NCBI GenBank assembly: GCA_030704615.1
Contig: CM060731.1
Span: 52,886,001 to 52,950,000 of the forward strand
Origin: Takakia lepidozioides
Lineage: Eukaryota; Streptophyta; Takakiopsida; Takakiales; Takakiaceae
DNA length: 64,000 bases
Reading direction: 5' to 3'
The notes beneath the pieces are model-generated. The model was not told where the DNA came from. It was given only the letters and a program-made list of their open reading frames with translations, and ran no database searches. Numbering within the stretch: position 1 is the stretch's first letter; each line of letters opens with the position of its first letter. A program made the translations under genes and the position numbers. Shown here piece after piece: positions 35,586 through 47,800 of the stretch.

Positions 35586-38500
35586 GCCAAACAATGATCA
35601 AAGAATGGCTCTTGTAGAAGTTCTTAAATCCTTCACAGTGGTGGGACGAAAGGTTTGATAAGGTGAAGGTATATGCCTTTAGGACATCAAACAGTTTGTC
35701 CAACATCATGATGTTTTGTGGACTGAATTGTATCTGCGGTTGCTTAAGTTACGGCAAGTCCACTCTTCTCTGTGAAGCAGGCCGAAAGGGGCTGTCACTG
35801 TGCCTATAAGTAGGTTTGCTTGAAAGTATATTCCATGTCTTGTGAAAGATGCGTCAAACTTTGGGTGTAGCTTTGTCTATGGGCCAGTGGTGGTTGAGCT
35901 CAGATGATCACTGGTGGTTTCCGCAGAGAAGTCCAAGAGTGCCAAACTTCAGACATAAGGGCACCAAGGAGTTTCTTTGGATTGAGGGTTGGTCAAACCC
36001 GCAAGCAAAGCCATCTGCCATGACACAAGGTGGAGCACAACTTACTGATAATTCTAGTGTCGGATTACACCATAGCCCAGGAAATGACAGGTATCTTTTA
36101 CGATTGTCATTTCTAACTCAAACAGATTCAGTTGGTTTATCTTCAAAGTAGATGACTGTATAGTCTTATAACCCTGTCAATTGTAGCCACCAGTGTGTCC
36201 TCATGGAGAGATCTTTCCTTAAAGTCTCCAGATTTACGTTGGGTTGAGCACAGTTTGTGATTAGAGTTTTGAGTCATGCAGGGTGGCAGGGTTGAAGCAG
36301 GCACAGCTGTGTGAATCAGACATGTCTATCATGACTAATGCTCTTGAAAGACAACCAAGAGAGGGAGTTAACCAGAATGCTTTTGGCATTTGTGAGGATG
36401 TGAGGATGCTGTGCAAGGCGGGACAGCTGAAGGAGGCGCTGCATATGTTGAGTCAACCAGGCATTTCGGCAAACTCCAATACTTACATCTATCTCTTGCA
36501 AGAGTGCATCAAAACTAAAGACCTAGAAACAGGGCAGCAGGTGCAGGCTCGGATAATTGAAACTGGTTTCAAACCAAATATCTTTCTACTCAACACCCTT
36601 GTCAACATGCATGCCAAGTGTGGTAGTGTGGTGGATGCACGCCAAGTTTTTGACAGGATGCCTCAACGAGATCTGTTTACATGGACTATAATGATGACGG
36701 GATATATGCAGCATCAGCGGGGTAGGAATGCTTTAGACCTCTATGAGCAAATGATATGGGAAGCCGTGACGCCAAACAGGGTCACATTCATCTGTGCTCT
36801 CAAGGCATGTGCTAGCCTCAGAGCTCTGGAAAAGGGCAAAATGGTCCATGCTGACATCATCAAAGCTGGAATTGCACCAGATATCATTTTGGAGACTACC
36901 CTTGCTGATATGTATGCCAAATGCGGCAGCTTAGAGGATGCATGTGATGTGTTTAATAATATGGCTCAACAAAATGTGGTATCGGAGACTGCCCTTCTTA
37001 ACCTGTATGCCAAATATGGAAGCATGAAGGATGCATGCCAAGTGTTTGACAATATGGCTCAACGAAATGTCGTCTCCTGGAGTACAATGATTTCAGGATA
37101 TTGTAAGCATGGGTGTGATAGGGAGGCACTGGAGATCTATGAAGAAATGATACAAGAGGGTGTGACACCTGACAAAGTCACATTCACTTGCGTTCTCAAG
37201 GCCTGTGCCGGCCTTGGAGCATTGGGAAAGGGCGAAGAGATCCATGCTGACATCATTAAAGCGGGAATTGTGCCAGATATCATCTTGGAGACTGCCCTTG
37301 CTGACATGTATGCCAAATGTGGGCACGTAAATGATGCATGCCAACTCTTTGAAAATCTGACTCAACAAAACGTGGTATCAGAGACTGCCCTTGTTGACAT
37401 GTATGCCAAAGGAGGGAGCATGAAGGATGCACAGCGAGTGTTCGACAAGATGGCTGAAAGAAATGTAGTCTCCTGGAATGTGATGATCGCAGGATATTGT
37501 CACCTTGGGTGCTATAGGGATGCTTTGGAGATCTATGAGCAAATGACGGCGATGCCTGACAATGTCACATTCATATGCGTTCTCAATGTGTGTGCCAACC
37601 TGGCAGACCTGGAAAAGGGGAAAGGGGTCCATGCTGACATAATCAAAGCTGGTATAGTGTCATGTGTTACTTTGGAAAATAGTCTTGTGAACATGTATGC
37701 CAAATGTGGAAGCATCAAGGATGCACATCGAGTGTTTGACAATATGGCTCACCAAGATGTGGTCTCCTGGAATGCAATCATCACAGGATATGCTCAGCAT
37801 GGGTGTGGTAGGGAGGCTTTGGCAATGTATGAGCGAATGAGATTGGAAGGGGTGGCGCCCAACAAGGTCACATTCACTTGCATTCTCAATGCGTGTGCCA
37901 ACCTGGCAACCCTGGAAAAAGGCATAGAAGTCCATGCTGAAATCAGCAAAACACAAATCATGCCAAATATCATTGTGGAGACTGCACTTGTTGACATGTA
38001 TTCCAAATGTGGGAGCTTGACGGGTGCACGTCATGTGTTTGATAGTATGACTCAACGTGATATAGTCTCATGGAGTGTGATGATAGCAGGATATGCTCAG
38101 CACGGGTGTGGTAGGGAAGCTCTTCAATTATTTGAGCATATGCAACAGGAAGGCTTGAAGCCAGACGCCATTACCTTTATATGTGTTCTGTCTGCTTGTA
38201 GCCATGTGGGCCTAGTGGATGAAGGCCGTCACTACTTTGATTCCATGACTCAAGTTCATGGCCTCAACCCTACTGTGGAGCATTTTCGCTGCATGGTGGA
38301 CCTTCTTGGCCGTGCAGGGCAATTGGATGAAGCAGAGAACTTCATCGACAATATGCCAATTGAATTGCGTGCTCTGGTGTGGAGAGGCTTGCTTGGTGCC
38401 TGCAGAAATCATGGCAATGTGTTGCTAGCAGAACATGTGGCAAAATGCCTTCTCAAGTGGGATCCTAAGCACTCAACTCATGTGCTGCAGCTGGCAGGTG

Positions 38501-38910
38501 GGATAATAAGGCAAAGTTGAGAAAGAGCTCACAAGTAAACGAGATATGGAGATAGCGACTAAGGTTGCAGTTTCCAGGGAGGATACAGGTATCAGGAAAG
38601 ACTCGGGATCTGCTGCCTGGGTATCACTGGCCAAGTTCTCACATCATTGGAGTAGTAGACAGAATAGCCCATGAATTCAGGAATGCATGCCAACTTGAGG
38701 AGATCTTCTGTGCAGAATGAAGGAGGCCCCGTCATGTACAGGGGTACGAAGGAACTTTGTCATTTCCACCACTGTGGGTAGTTGTTCATATTCTATGCAG
38801 CACTACCTGCTAGGACGCCTTGTATTGTCACAAAGAACCCTCCGGGTGTGTGGTGACTGCCAAACTGTTACTAAGTGCGTATCGAGTCTTGCGCTTTCTC
38901 AGAGCTATCC
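35586..38910 (+). pseudogene. PPR locus E: PDF exons + PPR array, DYW domain decayed
   Basis: Exon A (35586-35662) is recognisable (NPSQWWDERFDK) but has an in-frame TAG and a damaged acceptor. Exon B is 35927-36090 (RSPRVPNFRHKG, LWIEG, PPW region shortened). Exon C starts at 36282 with phases that still fit, but its initiator-equivalent codon is GTG, not ATG. The PPR region is open from 36283 to 38520. Near 38470 a deletion removes the LLSNIYA segment and shifts the frame, so the frame ends in GGIIRQS. Decayed remains of E+/DYW follow (KDSGSAAW at about 38600; MKEAPSCTG at 38717; LRVCGDCQTVTK at about 38845). The PPR array itself contains irregular units (NVVSETALLN skips). The locus is most likely a pseudogene. 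Confidence 0.85.
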
Positions 38911-40071
38911 ATGGTCATGATCAGAACAAGCTGTTGGTCTCTGCAAATAACTCCCTTTTGTCGTCATGAAGTACACCAGCACAGAAGTTTACAGAGGTCT
39001 ACAGTCACATTTGTGCTCCAGTATAGTTCACTGACAATGAAGATCAATGATCTTAGAAGGAAATACACTAAATTCACCGGAGAATAGAAATGGAGACTGT
39101 AGATCTCAACGTAGACTGACAGGTTGACCAGTTGTCCATATAGGCCTATCACCCCAGGTGAGTGTCTGCAAGGGGTTTCTGTATGTGACCCCTCTACAAT
39201 CGCATTGTTGAGCACTTGTAGAATAATTTACCTCCAACTGTCAACAAAGTGAGTTCCTAAGCTGCTCTGGATCCCCTTAATCCCCTTCCATCTCTTGAAT
39301 CAATCCCATTAGGTGTGGAAATATATTTAGCAGACAACTTGGTTTCACCTTTCAAGCACCTGAACCAATTCTCCCAAGGAATTAACATCCATGCAGTGGC
39401 TCGCCACATGAACTACAATTCCACGATGAGATCCCTGAACATTGCACCTGCGTCGATTATCAGAGAGGCCTCAGAGAAAATGAGCACAATGCTATATGAC
39501 ATGAGTATATTTCTTTACACAAATACTTCACAGTTGCAAATGACTTCTGAATGATGATGTTCTGAGCTAGGCCCTGGTAAGACAGCCTGCTAGAGTATAT
39601 GTACTGTACACCTTATACATGATCCGGTCAATACACATTACTCTTGTTAGCTGGTCTCCTGTAGCCGATGCCTTATGTCAGTTTTAGATACCTTATGATA
39701 CGAGTGACTTCCGTGTCCTTGGTTCAAGTGCTTCCATGTTTCTCCCAGTTATGGCTTTGCTCTTTGTAGCACCAAAAAAAGTACCAATCTTACTATGTTG
39801 CTGGAAGATGGCTTGTTTGAATCAGGGGCAGTAGACTACTGCCAGTGGCTGAAGAACACAAGTTCTTATTCATACCTTTGGGTAAATTGGTTCTAACCAA
39901 AAAGTTGGCTGATATGGTGGGAAGATGTGCAGTAGTCTGCTGCCATTGGTTGAAGAACACCTGTAATTTCTGAACTCTTGCCAAGTTTGAATTATGTTGT
40001 GCCAATGTTCACTCGTAATCTGAGAGCAGAGAGAATGCGGGCCTTTTATCCAAATGTATTCAGCATTTGCT
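38911..40071. other. Intergenic between convergent loci E and F, no gene recognised
   Basis: No convincing coding region. Decayed sequence from both flanking loci may extend in from each side. Confidence 0.5.
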
Positions 40072-42804
40072 TCAATTCGTGGATATAATTTGTCTTCTAC
40101 CACAGATGTATGAGTTGTCCACCTCAATCCAGCTTTGTCCTGAAACCTTTCTCACACCTCTGTCCTTCATCATTTTTCTGAGCTGTGCTCGGTCGTCCCA
40201 CTTGCCAGCTGCAGCAAAGATGTTTGGTAGGAGCACATAAGTTGCAGTATCATGTAAATGTGAGAAGGCATTTTGCTGCACGTTCTGCTAGCCCTACATT
40301 GCCATGAATTCTGCAGGCACCAAGCAAAGCCCGCCACACCAAATCACCTGGTTCGGTTGGCATTTTGTTAATAAAGTCCTCTGCTTCATCCAGTTGCCCT
40401 GCACGGCCAAGGAGGTCCACCATGCAACCAAAATGCTCCATTGTAGGAGTGAGGCCATGATCTCGAATCATGGACTCAAAGTAGTGACAGCCCTCGTCCA
40501 CTAGGCCCACATGGCTACACGCAGACAGAACACTTGTAAAGGTAATGCCATCCGGTTTCAAGCCTTCTTTTTGCATTTGTTCGAATAGTTTCAGGGCTTC
40601 CACAGCACACCCATGCTGAGCATATCCTCCAACCATGACACTCCATGAGACAACATCTCGTTCGGCCATATTGTCGAACACTCGACGTGCATCCTTCATG
40701 CTCTTGCATTTGGCATACATGTTAACAAGGGCCGTTTCCAGAACAATGTCTACTGCAATTTTGGCTTCAATGAGGTCGGCATGGACCTGTTTGCCCTTCT
40801 CCATGGCTGCCAACCTGGCACATGCATTCAGAATGCAAATGAACGTGACCTTGTCAGGCAACACCCCTTCCTCTAGCATTTGCTCATACATCTCAAAAGC
40901 TTCTATACCACACCTCATCTCAGTATATCCTGCAATCATGGCACTCCATGAGACTACATCTCGTTCAGCCATACTGTCGAACACATGACGTGCATCCTTC
41001 ATGCTCCTACATTTGGCATACATGTCGACAAGGGCTGTGTCCAAATAAACATATGATGCAATTCCAGATTCGATGATGGCAGCATGGACCTCCTTACCTT
41101 TGTCCAGGGCTGCCAAATCAGCACATGCACTCAGAACACAAATGAATGTAACCCTGTCAGGCCTCACACGTTCTTGTCCCATTTTCTCATACATCTGTAA
41201 AGCCTCCATATTGCACCCATGCTGAGTGTATCCTGCAATCATCACACTCCAGGAAACCACATCTCGCTTAGCCATATTGTTGAACACTAGCTGCGCATCC
41301 TTTATGCTACCGCATTTGGCATACATGTCAACCAGGCAATTCTCCAGAATGATATCCGGCGCAATTCCAGCTTTGACAATGTCAGTGTGGACCTCTATGC
41401 CCTTCTCCAGGGCTGCAAGGTTCGCACAAGCCTTGAGAATGGAAGTGAACGTGACCTTATCTGGTGTCACCCCCTCCCTTCTCATTTGCTTGTATATCTC
41501 TAAGGCCTCCCTACTATATCCATGCTTGGCATATCCTCCCAGCATTGTATTCCATGTAAACATGTCTCGTTCAGGCATATTGTCAAACACTAACCGTGCA
41601 TCCACCACACTTCTGCACTTGGCATACATATTGATGAGGGTGTTTAGTAGAAAGATATTCGGCTTGAATCCACTTTGGATAATATGCGCATGCACCTGCT
41701 TCCCTTCTACTAGGCCTTTCCTCTTAATACACTGCTGCAAGAGACTGACATAAGTATTGGAGTCTGCCAAAATGCCTCTTTGGTTCAAAATGTCCAGCGC
41801 CTCTTTCACTTGTCGTATCACAGCCCCACTACTGCTAGGAGAAGTCCTGTTGACTCCCTGACGTTGGTTTTCAATATGAGTGGTCATGGCTGATGCAAAC
41901 CACCATGCCTGATTCAACCCTGCCATCCTGCATGACTGAAAACTCTAATTACAAACTTTGATATCAAACTGATAAAATGTATCACGAAGCTCCTAAAAAC
42001 TTCAGAGAAAACATATCTTCATGAGGACAGCCTTGCTGTATAACACAGTGTTTGTATAGGCTTCCATATCACAAAAACTGCTTCTCACAACTCTGTTACC
42101 TTCGAAACCGACTGAAAAGTAATAACATTTCCTTCCTGTTAGACTTCAGTGTGAAATACATCTGGAAGTGAAACCACAGCCACATGCGTCATTTCCAAGA
42201 GGATTAGAGTAGCAGTGCCGATTTGACCATCATAATAGGATATCGATGTCAGCCCTTACATCAATACCCAATCTGTATTTGGATTGTTCGTTCCTGTGAA
42301 GCAATATGGGGATTTGTCCTTCAATTCATGCCATACCCAGCACAATGACTAACTGTTGACATGCATCACCTGAAGGGCTTAGTGGCAACCAGGGTCTTTG
42401 GGACTGCACAGAATTCCTAGGCTGCACACAGCTAATGCGTAGTCATTTACAGGGAATTGAGTGTTGGTTAATGCACTGGTACCACACTGACACTTTGAGG
42501 CTGAGGCAGTGATGAGATTTCTACCAGCACCGCTTCATCATGTGAATTGTCACACTTACAGGGAACTAAGTGTATGCTGGTACTGCCATCGTACTAAAAG
42601 CACAACGTTCATCCAAGACTGCTTCATTACCATCTGGCTACCTTGCATGTAAAAGAGGTTGCACAGGCAAGTTAGTGCTGTGATGATTGGGCACAGAAGG
42701 AGAGGGAGAGGGTTGATGTAACATAACAAGCATTCACCTTTTTGCCTCTAGTCTCCCACCACTGACTGGGGCTTGAGAAATAATTGTTCCAAGCTTTTCC
42801 ACAT
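40072..42804 (-). pseudogene. PPR locus F: PDF exon A + PPR array, frameshifted and lacking DYW
   Basis: Exon A, 42804-42738, is well kept (GKAWNNYFSSPSQWWETRGKK, GT donor) and is closer to canonical OSB proteins than exon A of loci A-C. No exon B was found between it and exon C. Exon C begins at 41927 (atgcag|G ATG GCAGGG) and is open for 558 residues of typical PLS repeats. Near 40255 the frame shifts; the continuation (YVLLPNIFAAAGKWDDRAQL, KDRGVRKVSGQSW) sits in the next frame down to about 40080. After VVEDKLYPRIEAN the similarity ends, and the PG box, zinc site and DYW terminus are absent. It is probably non-functional, or at most a truncated PPR protein without an editing domain. Confidence 0.82.
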
Positions 42805-43069
42805 CTGTGTTTGGACTTTTAGGACATTTGCCTGCCACCCAGCAGCAGTGACTGTCAGTAACAATCAGATCTATCGAACAAGCCAACTGACAAACCCCAC
42901 AAGGAAAAGCAAGTTGCAAGTCAGTTCAGCCAACCCCATGTCGAAACCAGACCTCGTTCTAGGCCTTTGCCCAAACAGTCCCTCATAATGAAACAGGGCG
43001 CTCGACAGGGTGTGATGACTGGAAAGCCCACCAACAATAACTTTTGGGTACAGAAGGACTCGTATCACA

Positions 43070-43337
43070 GGGTAAAGGGTAGAACAACCTTCGTATTCTC
43101 GTCATCCTCCTCTGCTGGTCTCCACTGCTCTGCTTGCGGTTTCAGAAATGCACAGGGTGTAGAGGGAGTACAGCCCACACCTTCTTGAATCTTTTCCCCA
43201 ATATCCGGGCGTGCAAGAGCTTCGTGAGGCCACCCCGAGATGCCTACTTGACGTGCATGGAAGGAGAAGACGAAAGGGATAGTGGAGAAGGCAGGCATGT
43301 CACCCACATGTGCCATGCTTATCGAATGCCCTGCCAT
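43070..43337 (-). other. Conserved segment upstream of locus F
   Basis: Open minus-strand stretch resembling 33540-33862 upstream of locus D (GDMP..., QWR..EEDDE). A probable 5' exon of the locus D/F subfamily; no known domain recognised. Confidence 0.35.
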
Positions 43338-43439
43338 GGCTTCTGCTCCTCCAAACTAAATTCCAAGATTTCGCCTCAGTGTGGAAAAGCAGGCAAATTG
43401 AGGCGCTCCACTCTACTCCACCTCATTCTCCACATTGAC

Positions 43440-44801
43440 TGAAGGGAAGAAAACAGAGTTGTCCCAAGGACATGCCATGAGCATGTGCCAAATTTGGATC
43501 ACTAGCTGTTCATACGTTCATACGCTCTCCGGGAACAAAATTCACTTGCATTCACCCAGAACCTGCATAGTATCCCCGTTCACTTCGGATCAGCAGATCG
43601 AGCGCGGCTAGAAACTTTCAGCTTGCTTCATGATGATGATGCTATCATCAAGTTTACCTATACACCACTTGTTATTGAGAATCAAGCTGGGCATCACTCT
43701 TCTGGGTTTGAGTGACAGAGGTTGCATCCTACTTCACAGGAATCCTTCAAACACCAGGTGCTACAGACGACCAGATAATCAAGAACCAACAACATATGAT
43801 CACACTTCAGTTGATAGCTGTCGACTGCGACCAATTTCAGCACATAGACATTTTGATCTCGCGTTTCTGTAGCCAGATAGTTGCGCGCAAGTTGTTCAGT
43901 CTACAGACACAGTGAGAAGGTTCATAGAGCTCATGTTCTCAAATGTTTGCTTTACAGAGATTGAAAGAGTAGAAGAACCGGTCGCGAGTCATAGAGTCGG
44001 TACAAATTTTGGAAGTGTTTACGTGGGGGGCAGCTTTGCTTGTACAGAGAGTGAGCTTCTGCTTAGAGCAGGTAACGTGCTTTGTCCGACTGACACTATG
44101 AGGTGGCTGAGGGTAGTTTCTTGACATGCCACGCTCCAGAGCTCAACCCACTGTATGTATTGAGCAAGAAAAAGAGTGGCTGACATAACAATAGCTAGCA
44201 TATCGAGTGATTGCTGTGGACCAGTTGAAGATATGAACCTCGGGAAGACAGAGGAAGAGACAATGTAAGGACTTAGGATGAGCAGCATTTCCATGTTGAT
44301 GCTGTGGAAACATCTAGCAAACTCCGAATGATAGAGAGACAGGCCCACTGCCACTGTGCGAGGAGGACTGGAATTGTTGCCTCAGTATTGTGGATGCAGC
44401 AGACTGCTCTCTGCAAGAGACATGTACTACCATGTGCCTCAACTTCACCGAACTGTCACGGCCTATCACGCATGGAATGTTGTTGAATGTGTAGTAGACT
44501 GTGCAGTGCATGCAGCATGTAGGACTTTTGCAATACAATAAGATTCACTCGACTCGGGAAGTATGAACTTGTGAATCTCCATAATTCACCAAACTAACTC
44601 ACAATTTATCAAAAATGCTCATATCATGAGGGTATTGACATCTCATTCAAATCCCTGATCCCGGCTTCCTGTGGCTATCAAACATCATAGGGTACCTTAT
44701 GGTACCTTAACCTGGAATACGTTACATAATCACCTTGGTGATACATGGCTGTGGTTATGGACCACATTGCAATTAGCATAACCTAGTCAGATCAGCCACC
44801 A
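43440..44801. other. Intergenic, no gene recognised
   Basis: Several short open frames on both strands, none with domain features or splice context. It includes the region downstream of the EMB2004-like stop codon. Confidence 0.5.
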
Positions 44802-47800
44802 CTAGAAGTAGATGTTGACCTCCTTTCCGTCGTTCATTTCACTCACATGATCCTTGGCTTCTGTCAAGGCCACCTGCAGACATGATGAAGTGAGCAATTG
44901 TAAGACACATGTCATAGGTTAGTAAGAACTACTCTGTATAAGACGATTTGTAAATCTGAAAATGAACACTACTTCAAAATCCAGTATCACCCCAATGTTT
45001 ACACAGATCCGTAACTTGCCAAGGCACAAGGTGCAAAAGCTGTCATACCATACAATCACCACCAACCATTCAAGAACACAGTGAGCGCAGCACCGAAAGA
45101 AGTTACAGTCTCTAGCCACATATCAAAAACCAATTCTTTCAAGACGTTCAAGAATCACACTTCCCTCTTCCTGTCTCTCTTCTCCCCTTTGAACAGCAAA
45201 CAGAAGCGGAGAGGAAAGGGAGAGTGCAATTGCCCGTTGTGCGGGCAATCTGAAGACAGTATTCATTTTCCGATACACTGTCCGGGGTTCTCTCACCAAA
45301 GAGACACTCTCTTCAAATCTATCAAGGGAATTGTGCCTGTACCCCTGTTTACCAACTTTGAAAGTCTCGAGGCTGAGCCAAAAGCCCAGGCTCCTGGGCC
45401 TAGTTTTTGGGCAAATCACACACAGCAGATTGATGCTTGTGTGAAGGGATTTCTAGAGGATATCTGGAAAACCCGGATTAATTCTATATATGAAGGTAAG
45501 TCTTACTACCAACGTCAGCCCCTGACCGAGGTAGGTTCTGTCCCTTTTGTTCCCGCTCAAACTGGGCGCGGGGTCAATGGCCACAAGGCTACGGCAAACA
45601 ACGTCTTATGAGTAAATCTCTTCTCCCCTCAGATGCTTTTCTTGTCTAGGGCCATCAAGAAGCTTCCTACAGACCTTGCAGTGATTACAAAAACGCTACA
45701 AAAAAGTTTGCTGTGGAGATGATTTGTGCCTCAGCAGTTGACACTACATTTCGTCTACAAGTGGTCAACTTATCAGACCTGGCCATATTTGGTGAAGAAG
45801 TTGCTCGTGAGGTTCAATGTGCTCACAGCTGCTTCTCCATTGGCCTTGAGAGCCTGCGCTAATGCAAAAGCTCCTTGGTCCTGAATCAGGTCATACCAAG
45901 GCACAATATGTCAGTTCCCACCTGGGAACACATCTAACTGCACTGAGAAAGCACAATCAAATTGCTTCAGGACATATGACCAAAGCCTTGATGAGGCAGT
46001 GAGCCAACTACGGCTAGAATAAAAGTTCTGCATTCATGACCCATCCAGCCAGATAGCAAAGTGGGCAGGTTTTCATAACCCTCTGCAGTTTGGCACAGAG
46101 GAGACCTTGCTTAAAAGACTCTGGATTACCCTAAATGGTATCTGTCAGGATGTAGAACAGGGAGTCCTGTCATGCTTACTCTGATTTCATTGAATCCAAG
46201 ATCAAGGGAAGTAAGGTGTTCATTGACTACTCGCAAACTCCGAGCCAAAACAGCTGCACCCTGTGAGAGCCATACCCCCTTCAGTTGAAAAGTTTAGGAA
46301 TTATTGTACATATCTGTGAATTTGTAACTTAATTTATATCCTATCAACCATAGAATGTGTTGCATTACTAAAGTGACACCAGGAAGGCAAGACTAACCGT
46401 AACATGTGATTAGAACGATCCATCAAATGCTGGTCACAGCATGGTCACATAGCATATTCACTTAGCATATTCCACTATAGATGTTGACAACACTCTTGGC
46501 CTGCATTCATCTGGTGACAGGTGGAATAATTGATTTCCTAGCTTCTTGTTTGAAGACTTTTCTAAGGCATGTAAACATGAAGTAAGAAAAAATACCGCAT
46601 CACCGAGGTTGTTGGCCCGCAAGTCCAAAGTAGAGATCGTCGCATTATACTGCAATGACTCAGCAAAGTGTTCTGCCCCCTTCACCCCTATCTGGCATAC
46701 ATATATCCACACCCCACTACGTTGCCATCAGACAAGGTATCTCACAAACATGATGACCAAACTCAGAAGAAGGTTGTCATGGCTACTTTAACCTTGATGT
46801 ATACAAGAGAAGGTTGGAAGACAACACTGACATTCCTTGAACAATTTGGGCCAACCAACCACGTATATAGTTACATAAATGCACACCAAATTGACTTTTC
46901 ACACCTAAACCTTGCAATACAGACTTGCATAACAAGAAACTACCAAAGAGAGGACGGAAATGAATGAAGTAAAATCAAAGCTTTTAACTTGTGCATAATG
47001 ACCTTGAAGGGTCACAAGGCCCACTTTGTCAGAGTAGATTACGGAAGTAGCAGTGAGGTATGAGCACAGTAGAGCTTCCACCTCTCAATAGTTGAACACA
47101 GCAGTTTTTGCCGAAGAGCACTAAGAGGCGATACACCATTCAGTGTAAAAATGTACTCGAGAGGTTTTCTATGGCAATATATACTGTGATGGAAATCAAG
47201 AGGCACAAAACAATACAAGCCCAACACACTGCTAGATAACGTACCCCTGGGCCACCCAGCTCAAAAGAATAGTTGAAGATGACAAACCTGGCACCAGCCC
47301 AAGCGAAGAGTTTCGATGTTGCCATGAAATTTAAGTGTTTCCGACAAAACCTTGGCACCATTGGGTCCAATCGGGTTGTAGCTGAACTCCAACTGCAACG
47401 GCAAACCAACACCAATGCCAAGAACAATTTTAACCTCTTCTTCAACCATTCTTGAATATTCTAATGACAACACCTATGTGAGGACATTCTTTCCTGCATA
47501 TCCCCATTAGCTTCACGATGTGTCCTTAGAGCCAAACAGTACAGCCCAGGTGGGCTTAAGACCCACTGCTCAGAAGCAAATCTAAGCGAAGTAGACTGTG
47601 CCAATCCCAAGTGAACCCCAGAAAAGCTTGGAAAAGCTCCTTAATCAGCAAAGCTGGTAGAAGAGCTACACTTACAGTTGTGATAGAGGTGTTTTCCTTT
47701 AAAGCACTTGCAATGTGGGCTGTCCCATCAGCACTGATGTTATTTCCACCCTGCGTCCAAAAAAAGCTGTCAAGACCTCCTGTCCTAACACACTAACACC

